Assembly (NCBI GenBank): GCA_002478505.1
Contig: DLOP01000073.1
Span: 14,777-27,885, forward strand
Origin: Lachnospiraceae bacterium UBA7481
GTDB taxonomy: Bacteria > Bacillota > Clostridia > Lachnospirales > Lachnospiraceae
Length of the DNA stretch: 13,109 bases
Direction of reading: 5' to 3'
Shown here: positions 6,052 to 10,741 of the stretch, one piece after another
Numbering within the stretch: the stretch's first letter is position 1
Layout of the letters: the number at the start of each line of letters is the position of its first letter
Position numbers and translations under genes: made by a program
Notes under the pieces: model-generated
Told to the model about the DNA's origin: nothing
The model's database searches: none
What the model saw: only the letters and a program-made list of their open reading frames with translations

Positions 6052-6921
6052 ATGGCTTCCATGAGAGATATAAAAAGGCGTAAAAGCAGTATAGAGAGTA
6101 CGCAGCAGATTACGAAAGCCATGAAGCTTGTTGCCACGGTAAAATTGCAGAAAGCAAAGGCAAGGGCGGAACAGTCACAGATTTACTTTGACTCCCTTTA
6201 CCGAACAATGGTTTCCATTCTTGCCAAAGCTCCTGATATGGATCATCCGTTTTTGAAGTCGGATGGTAAGGGAAAGAAAGCAGTCATTATGATCACTTCC
6301 AATAAAGGCCTTGCCGGCGGGTATAACTCCAATGTGATCAAGCTGATCACTCAGAATGAGGAGTTTAACAAAGACAACACAATTGTCTACCCCATCGGTA
6401 AGAAAGGTAAGGATGCCATGAAACGTTATGGCTATGAATTGGGAACGAATTATTCCGAGGTGATCGATGAACCGGCATATCAGGATACAGTTACCATTAC
6501 CAAGGAACTGTTACATGCATTTGAAGCTGGGGAAATCAGTGAGATCTATCTTGCATATACATTCTTTAAAAACACGGTGAGCCATGTTCCCACGCTGCGC
6601 AAGCTTCTTCCGCTGGATATGGGGGATATGGCGATGGAGGATGAACAGGAGACCAAGGCAGAGGCGCCGATGAACTTTGAACCGGAGGATGAGGAAGCTC
6701 TGAACCTGATCATTCCAAAGTATATCACCAGCCAGTTATATGGCGGGCTGATCGAGTCGATCGCCAGTGAAAATGGTGCCCGTATGCAGGCAATGGATTC
6801 AGCAACAAACAATGCAGCGGAGATGATAGATCACTTGTCATTGCTGTACAATAGAGCGCGTCAGGGCTCCATTACGCAGGAGCTTACCGAGATTATTGCC
6901 GGTGCTGACGCTATCAATTAG
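6052..6921 (+). CDS. atpG: F-ATPase subunit gamma (central rotor shaft)
   Basis: Gamma is the rotating shaft coupling the c ring to the catalytic sites. It has 289 residues with the conserved N-terminal helix MASMRDIKRRKSSIESTQQI continuing into TKAMKLVATVKLQKAK, the Rossmann-like middle with ITSNKGLAGGYNSNV (81-95), and the conserved C-terminal helix ARQGSITQELTEIIAGADAI (269-288). An acidic insert (about residues 190-213, MEDEQETKAEAP) lies in the variable region. The start is set by the conserved N-terminus. The nearest ribosome site, AGAGAAAGG (6028-6036), is 15 bases upstream, which is long. An out-of-frame ATG at 6038 lies in between and opens only eight codons (MVISLWLP). A weak CTTAG/CTAAG inverted repeat precedes it. 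Confidence 0.97.
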   Translation: MASMRDIKRRKSSIESTQQITKAMKLVATVKLQKAKARAEQSQIYFDSLYRTMVSILAKAPDMDHPFLKSDGKGKKAVIMITSNKGLAGGYNSNVIKLITQNEEFNKDNTIVYPIGKKGKDAMKRYGYELGTNYSEVIDEPAYQDTVTITKELLHAFEAGEISEIYLAYTFFKNTVSHVPTLRKLLPLDMGDMAMEDEQETKAEAPMNFEPEDEEALNLIIPKYITSQLYGGLIESIASENGARMQAMDSATNNAAEMIDHLSLLYNRARQGSITQELTEIIAGADAIN

Positions 6922-6943
6922 AGAAAGGAGTCATATAATAGAG

Positions 6944-8338
6944 ATGGCAGATGTAAAAAAGGGTAAACTGACCCAGATTATTGGTGCGGTTCTCGATGTT
7001 AAATTTGAAGATGCCCTGCCGGAGATCAATGAGGCGATCAATATCCCGATGAAAGAAGGCAATACTCTGGTGGTTGAGGTTGCGCAGCATCTGGGGGATG
7101 ACACCGTACGATGTGTGGCGATGGGACCTACAGACGGTCTTGTCAGAGGGATGGAGGCGATTGCTACCGGATCTCCGATCACAGTGCCGGTTGGCGAACA
7201 TACATTAGGACGTATCTTTAATGTTCTTGGTGAACCGATCGATAATAAGCCGGCGCCTACAGATGTAGATTATGAGCCGATACACAGACCTGCGCCGGAA
7301 TTTAAAGAGCAGTCCACGGCGACAGAACTTTTGGAGACAGGTATCAAGGTAGTCGATCTGCTTTGCCCTTACCAGAAGGGTGGAAAGATCGGTTTGTTCG
7401 GTGGTGCCGGTGTTGGTAAGACCGTTTTGATCCAGGAGCTGATCCGTAATATCGCGACGGAGCATGGTGGATATTCCGTATTTACCGGTGTAGGAGAGAG
7501 AACCAGAGAGGGTAATGACCTTTACCATGAAATGAGCGAATCAGGCGTTATTGAAAAGACCGCCATGGTATTTGGTCAGATGAATGAGCCTCCCGGGGCA
7601 AGAATGAGAGTTGGTCTGACAGGACTGACGATGGCGGAGTATTTCCGTGACAAGGGCGGCAAAGACGTGCTGTTATTTATTGATAATATTTTCCGATTCA
7701 CACAGGCGGGTTCCGAAGTGTCCGCGCTTCTCGGACGTATGCCTTCCGCCGTTGGTTATCAGCCGACGCTGCAGACGGAGATGGGCGCTTTGCAGGAACG
7801 AATCACATCAACAAAGAATGGTTCCATTACCTCCGTACAGGCAGTATATGTACCTGCAGACGACTTGACAGACCCTGCGCCTGCAACGACATTTGCGCAT
7901 CTGGATGCAACTACCGTATTGTCGCGTAGTATTTCCGAACTTGGTATCTATCCGGCTGTTGATCCGCTGGAGTCCACATCAAGAATTTTGGACCCTCGTA
8001 TCGTTGGTAATGAACATTATCAAGTGGCTCGTGATGTACAGGAGATTCTTCAGAAATATAAAGAGCTTCAGGATATCATCGCAATCCTTGGTATGGACGA
8101 ACTTTCCGAAGATGATAAGCTGGTGGTAAACCGTGCAAGAAAGGTACAAAGATTCCTGTCTCAGCCGTTCTTCGTAGCGACGCAGTTTACCGGCATGGAA
8201 GGAAAGTATGTTCCGATCTCTGAGACGATCCGTGGATTTAGAGAGATCATAGATGGCAAGCATGATGATATTCCGGAAGGATTTTTCTTAAATGCAGGTT
8301 CTATCGATGAGGTAGTTGCCAGAATGAATAAGAAGTAA
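6944..8338 (+). CDS. atpD: F-ATPase subunit beta (catalytic)
   Basis: Beta holds the catalytic ATP sites of F1. From the ATG at 6944 it has 464 residues, the usual length. Motifs seen are the Walker A GGAGVGKT (153-160), the catalytic glutamate E185 in GERTREGND, the Walker B strand LLFIDN (243-248), the family signature PAVDPLESTS (337-346) and the DELSEDD lever that contacts gamma (385-391). I chose this start because MADVKKGKLTQIIGAVLDV is the family N-terminus; an in-frame TTG at 6896 would overlap atpG and adds non-conserved residues. The ribosome site AAAGGAG (6924-6930) is 13 bases away, continuing the long-spacing pattern of this part of the operon. Fully intact. Confidence 0.98.
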   Translation: MADVKKGKLTQIIGAVLDVKFEDALPEINEAINIPMKEGNTLVVEVAQHLGDDTVRCVAMGPTDGLVRGMEAIATGSPITVPVGEHTLGRIFNVLGEPIDNKPAPTDVDYEPIHRPAPEFKEQSTATELLETGIKVVDLLCPYQKGGKIGLFGGAGVGKTVLIQELIRNIATEHGGYSVFTGVGERTREGNDLYHEMSESGVIEKTAMVFGQMNEPPGARMRVGLTGLTMAEYFRDKGGKDVLLFIDNIFRFTQAGSEVSALLGRMPSAVGYQPTLQTEMGALQERITSTKNGSITSVQAVYVPADDLTDPAPATTFAHLDATTVLSRSISELGIYPAVDPLESTSRILDPRIVGNEHYQVARDVQEILQKYKELQDIIAILGMDELSEDDKLVVNRARKVQRFLSQPFFVATQFTGMEGKYVPISETIRGFREIIDGKHDDIPEGFFLNAGSIDEVVARMNKK

Positions 8339-8370
8339 GCCTTTGTCTTGGAAAGGAGCTGTTGGATAAG

Positions 8371-8772
8371 GTGGCGGACAATACATTTTTATTAAAAATA
8401 ATTACACCGGAACGGCTTTTCTTTGAAGGCGAAGCTGAGATGGTAGAGTTTAATACGACAGAGGGTCAGATCGGTGTCTATAAGAATCATGTGCCGACGA
8501 CGGTCATTATCAGTCCGGGGATCCTGACGATCACAATGCCTGATGAGGAAAAGGAAGCTGCGCTTCATGCCGGATTTGTGGAGATCCTGCAGGATCAGGT
8601 GACAATCCTTGCGGAAGCGGTAGAGTGGCCGGATGAGATCGATGAGAACCGTGCAAAATCTGCAAAGGAACGTGCAGAGAGAAGACTGCAGGAGAAGGAA
8701 GCGGGTATTGATGAGGACCGTGCACAGATTGCCTTAATGCGTGCATTGACCAGAATACAGACAATCAAATAA
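8371..8772 (+). CDS. atpC: F-ATPase subunit epsilon
   Basis: Epsilon sits at the foot of the central stalk and can inhibit ATP hydrolysis. The N-terminal beta-sandwich (about residues 1-85; LLKIITPERLFFEGEAEMVE, TTEGQIGVYKNHVP) and the C-terminal helical hairpin (about 88-133; RAKSAKERAERRL, ALMRALTRIQTI) are both present, so the regulatory helices appear intact. Two starts compete: GTG at 8371, giving the family-like MADNTFLLK (133 residues) with AAAGGAG 12 bases upstream, or TTG at 8362, adding three residues (MDK) with only 3 bases of spacing. I prefer GTG from homology to remembered sequences and because long spacing is the rule in the neighbouring genes. It is the last gene of the operon; a palindrome begins four bases after the stop. 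Confidence 0.93.
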   Translation: MADNTFLLKIITPERLFFEGEAEMVEFNTTEGQIGVYKNHVPTTVIISPGILTITMPDEEKEAALHAGFVEILQDQVTILAEAVEWPDEIDENRAKSAKERAERRLQEKEAGIDEDRAQIALMRALTRIQTIK

Positions 8773-8775
8773 TCA

Positions 8776-8808
8776 TAAGGAAGCGGTGATTTCATCAGCG
8801 CTTCCTTA
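8776..8808. repeat. Palindromic repeat, copy 1 (3' of atpC)
   Basis: A 10-base perfect stem, TAAGGAAGCG/CGCTTCCTTA, with a 13-base loop that folds further (TGAT/ATCA around TTC). No T-run follows, so it is not a classic intrinsic terminator. Its reverse complement matches the palindrome at 10653-10682 in 17 of the first 19 bases. It could stabilise or process the 3' end of the atp message, or be a dispersed REP/MITE-like element. Confidence 0.75.
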
Positions 8809-8817
8809 GTGCAATGA

Positions 8818-8850
8818 AATAGCGATTGCAACGGAATGGCGATCGCTATT
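8818..8850. repeat. Second palindrome downstream of atpC
   Basis: A 9-base perfect stem AATAGCGAT/ATCGCTATT with a 15-base loop. GCAAC in the loop (8828-8832) can instead pair with GTTGC just after the stem (8851-8855), so two exclusive folds are possible. No T-run follows. Function is unknown. Confidence 0.55.
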
Positions 8851-8855
8851 GTTGC

Positions 8856-8874
8856 GCTGAAACATTTTTTCAGC
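8856..8874. repeat. Third palindrome downstream of atpC
   Basis: A 7-base stem GCTGAAA/TTTCAGC around CATTT. TGCG before and CGCA after allow extra pairing with a small bulge. It is the last of three adjacent palindromes in the gap between atpC and the next gene. No T-run follows it on the plus strand. Confidence 0.5.
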
Positions 8875-8913
8875 ATCCGCATAGAATATATCAAAGAGCT
8901 TTGGGATGTATCT

Positions 8914-9402
8914 ATGAGAGGAAACAAGGTATTGCCATTTTACATGACCTATCCTATGCCAATGGCATATGAAGATGAAGATGTCATGCTTCGGGACTTA
9001 GAATATCTGCAGCAGATGTATCCGCAGGATGCAAAAAAGTATCAAAAGAAAATCGTCAGTATCTTAGACAAGATGGACTATGAAGGAAGTATGATCTATG
9101 ACGATTATCCGGATCAGTTTATGCTGTATAAACTGTCAAGAGACATTACCGAGATGATCAGAAAAGATGAAATAGCAGAGAATGCAAAAAAAATGGAGCA
9201 GCAATCAGATAAGGATGCGGACTATACTGCTTCTGAAACGGCAGATGGTACTATGACCCAGAATAGAAATAATATGGGACAGGAGATAGATCTTTCCCCG
9301 GAAAGATGGAAGCAGATAGGCGATATGGTTCAGGTGTTGTTGTTTTATGAAATCTATAAAAGAAGACATAATTCCGGACGGGGGATGCTAAAATTTTTTT
9401 AA
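8914..9402 (+). CDS. Uncharacterised acidic small protein of a Lachnospiraceae-type family
   Basis: Function unknown. A soluble protein of 162 residues with no membrane segment or signal peptide. The N-terminal part has a conserved-looking pattern, LPFYMTYPMPM (7-17), then RDLEYLQQMYPQDAKKY (27-43) and DKMDYEGSMIYDDYPDQ (52-68), which I recall from short uncharacterised proteins common in Lachnospiraceae. A polar, probably disordered linker (about 88-125) leads to a C-terminal helix, WKQIGDMVQVLLFYEIYKRR, and a basic end. Start choice is uncertain: ATG 8914 has a weak site; TTG 8932 would give MLPFYMTYP and follows GAGAGGAAACAAGG; an upstream ATG at 8836 would translate through two palindromes and adds unconvincing residues. 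It lies 141 bases after atpC on the same strand and may be read through from the atp operon. Confidence 0.75.
   Translation: MRGNKVLPFYMTYPMPMAYEDEDVMLRDLEYLQQMYPQDAKKYQKKIVSILDKMDYEGSMIYDDYPDQFMLYKLSRDITEMIRKDEIAENAKKMEQQSDKDADYTASETADGTMTQNRNNMGQEIDLSPERWKQIGDMVQVLLFYEIYKRRHNSGRGMLKFF
9386..9394 (+). promoter_or_regulatory. Possible extended -10 promoter for the methyltransferase gene
   Basis: TGCTAAAAT at the 3' end of the preceding coding region fits an extended -10 (TGnTATAAT, one mismatch). No good -35 lies at 16-18 bases. If used, transcription would start near 9401 and the 66-base leader would consist almost only of the terminator hairpin. Tentative. Confidence 0.3.
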
Positions 9403-9407
9403 CGGTG

Positions 9408-9455
9408 AAAGGGAGCTTGCAGAGCCGGTAAGCGGTTTGCGTAGGCTCCTTTTTT
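9408..9455 (+). terminator. Intrinsic terminator directly before the methyltransferase start
   Basis: AAAGGGAGC (9408-9416) pairs with GCTCCTTTT (9445-9453; one G-T pair); the stem extends by several weaker pairs and closes with CCG/CGG around GTAAG. Six Ts (9450-9455) follow. It begins six bases after the stop of the small protein gene and ends 11 bases before the next ATG, whose ribosome site abuts it. It may end the atp-proximal transcript or act as an attenuator of the next gene. Confidence 0.75.
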
Positions 9456-9466
9456 GAGGATAGGAA

Positions 9467-10666
9467 ATGGACAAATCAGAGCAGGACATGAAATTGCAGA
9501 AAGCGATCTCGCAGATCGTATCAGAACGGTTGTATCGTATCATCGTCAGCAGACCATTGGTCAAGGCAGAGCTGACAAAGGTAACAGTACGTCCGGTTGT
9601 GATCCGTGGGGAACTGGTCTTTCAGGAGACGCGGTATGTAGGGACAAAGGTACTGCATGAAAATTATGATGCAGAGAAGATGAAGGAGAAACTTGTTCGC
9701 TATCTGCAAGAGGAATTTGGTCAGCTGGAGGCGGAATGCGTTGATAGGAAAGTTACGATCCTGACGAATAAGAAAGGAACCGTGACTGTCCGTGAAAAGA
9801 AAAAAGCAAATGTCCGGGATCTCGGACCGGAGCAGGAATGTTCTTTTGAACATAACCGTAGTAAAAACCATATTTTAAAGGACGGCGAGACGGTAGACTT
9901 TCTGGCTGCTCTGGGGGTGCAGACACCGGAAGGCAGGGTGGTCAAATCTAAATATCATAAGTTTAAACAGATCAATCGTTATCTGGAATTTATTGAAGAT
10001 ATTTTACCGGCGCTCCAAAAAGAAGATACGATCCGTATCGTTGATTTCGGTTGTGGAAAATCTTACCTGACCTTTGCATTGTATTATTATCTTAAGATCA
10101 TACAAAATAAAAATATAGATATTATCGGGCTGGATTTGAAAAAAGATGTGATCGATGACTGTAATCGTCTGAAGGACAAGCTTGGATATAAGGATTTGAG
10201 ATTCATCAGAGGCGATATTAAAGATTATGAGAATACGGATAAGATAGATATGGTGGTATCCCTTCATGCCTGCGACACGGCGACGGACTACGCCATTGCG
10301 AAGGCAGTGTCATGGGGCGCAAAGGTGATCATGGCAGTGCCATGCTGTCAGCATGAATTGAACAGACAGATCGTCTGTGAGCCGCTTCAGGAAATATTAA
10401 AATATGGCATTGTTAAGGAACGGATATCGGCGCTGATTACAGATGCTTATCGTGCGGATTGCCTGGAAAAGATGGGATATGAGACGCAGATCCTGGAGTT
10501 TATCGATCTGGAACATACGCCGAAGAATCTGTTGATCCGGGCGGTCAGGAAAGAAAAAAAGATTTCCCCTAAAAAGAATGGTGGGGAATATTCAGGCTCA
10601 TTGGAAGAACTGGAGCAGTATCTTCATATCCATCCGATGTTGGGGCAACTGATAAGGAAACACTGA
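9467..10666 (+). CDS. Class I SAM-dependent methyltransferase (Methyltransf_32-like)
   Basis: A 399-residue protein of two parts. The N-terminal region of about 160 residues (LQKAISQIVSERLYRIIVS at 10-28, mixed alpha/beta) is not a domain I can name. The C-terminal Rossmann domain has SAM motif I, IVDFGCGKSYLTFALYYYL (191-209), the acidic strand end GLDLKKD (221-227), LHACDTATD (266-274) and AVPCCQHEL (290-298). The LHAC...D and PCCQ patterns are those of the Methyltransf_32 family, which includes GSTCD/METTL25-like proteins and resembles Trm13-type tRNA methyltransferases. Substrate is unknown; an RNA target is a guess. The start follows GAGGATAGG closely. The final codons (CTG ATA AGG AAA CAC TGA) are part of a palindromic repeat, so the repeat supplies the end of the protein. 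An intrinsic terminator immediately upstream suggests separate or attenuated expression. Confidence 0.85.
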   Translation: MDKSEQDMKLQKAISQIVSERLYRIIVSRPLVKAELTKVTVRPVVIRGELVFQETRYVGTKVLHENYDAEKMKEKLVRYLQEEFGQLEAECVDRKVTILTNKKGTVTVREKKKANVRDLGPEQECSFEHNRSKNHILKDGETVDFLAALGVQTPEGRVVKSKYHKFKQINRYLEFIEDILPALQKEDTIRIVDFGCGKSYLTFALYYYLKIIQNKNIDIIGLDLKKDVIDDCNRLKDKLGYKDLRFIRGDIKDYENTDKIDMVVSLHACDTATDYAIAKAVSWGAKVIMAVPCCQHELNRQIVCEPLQEILKYGIVKERISALITDAYRADCLEKMGYETQILEFIDLEHTPKNLLIRAVRKEKKISPKKNGGEYSGSLEELEQYLHIHPMLGQLIRKH

Positions 10667-10682
10667 TGAAAGCGTTTCCTTA
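10653..10682. repeat. Palindromic repeat, copy 2 (overlaps the methyltransferase stop)
   Basis: A 9-base perfect stem TAAGGAAAC/GTTTCCTTA with a 12-base loop. Its left arm and loop, TAAGGAAACACTGATGAAA, match the reverse complement of the palindrome at 8776-8808 with two differences. The G-C pair at stem position 8 of copy 1 is A-T here, so both sides changed together. No T-run follows. The methyltransferase TGA (10664-10666) lies in the loop. Confidence 0.7.
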
Positions 10683-10683
10683 G

Positions 10684-10740
10684 ATGAACAAAAAGGGAAT
10701 AACAGTTAGGGTTAATTTACGAAAGGGACAAGAACCGTAA
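10684..10740 (+). other. Possible 18-codon ORF before the large surface protein
   Basis: MNKKGITVRVNLRKGQEP, ending one base before the GTG of the next gene (TAA-A-GTG). It has no clear ribosome site of its own, as its ATG follows the palindrome closely. It could couple translation to the downstream GTG, whose own site (AAAGGGA) lies inside it, or be chance. Confidence 0.2.
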
Positions 10741-10741
10741 A

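Noticed and set aside
6896..6943. Longer atpD start at TTG 6896
   Set aside because: It overlaps atpG, adds 16 non-conserved residues, and skips the AAAGGAG site that precedes the ATG at 6944.
8836..8913. N-terminal extension of the small protein from an ATG at 8836
   Set aside because: It would translate through two palindromes, and MAIAIVALKHFFSIRIEYI does not resemble the start of the family as I remember it. ATG 8914 or TTG 8932 fits better.
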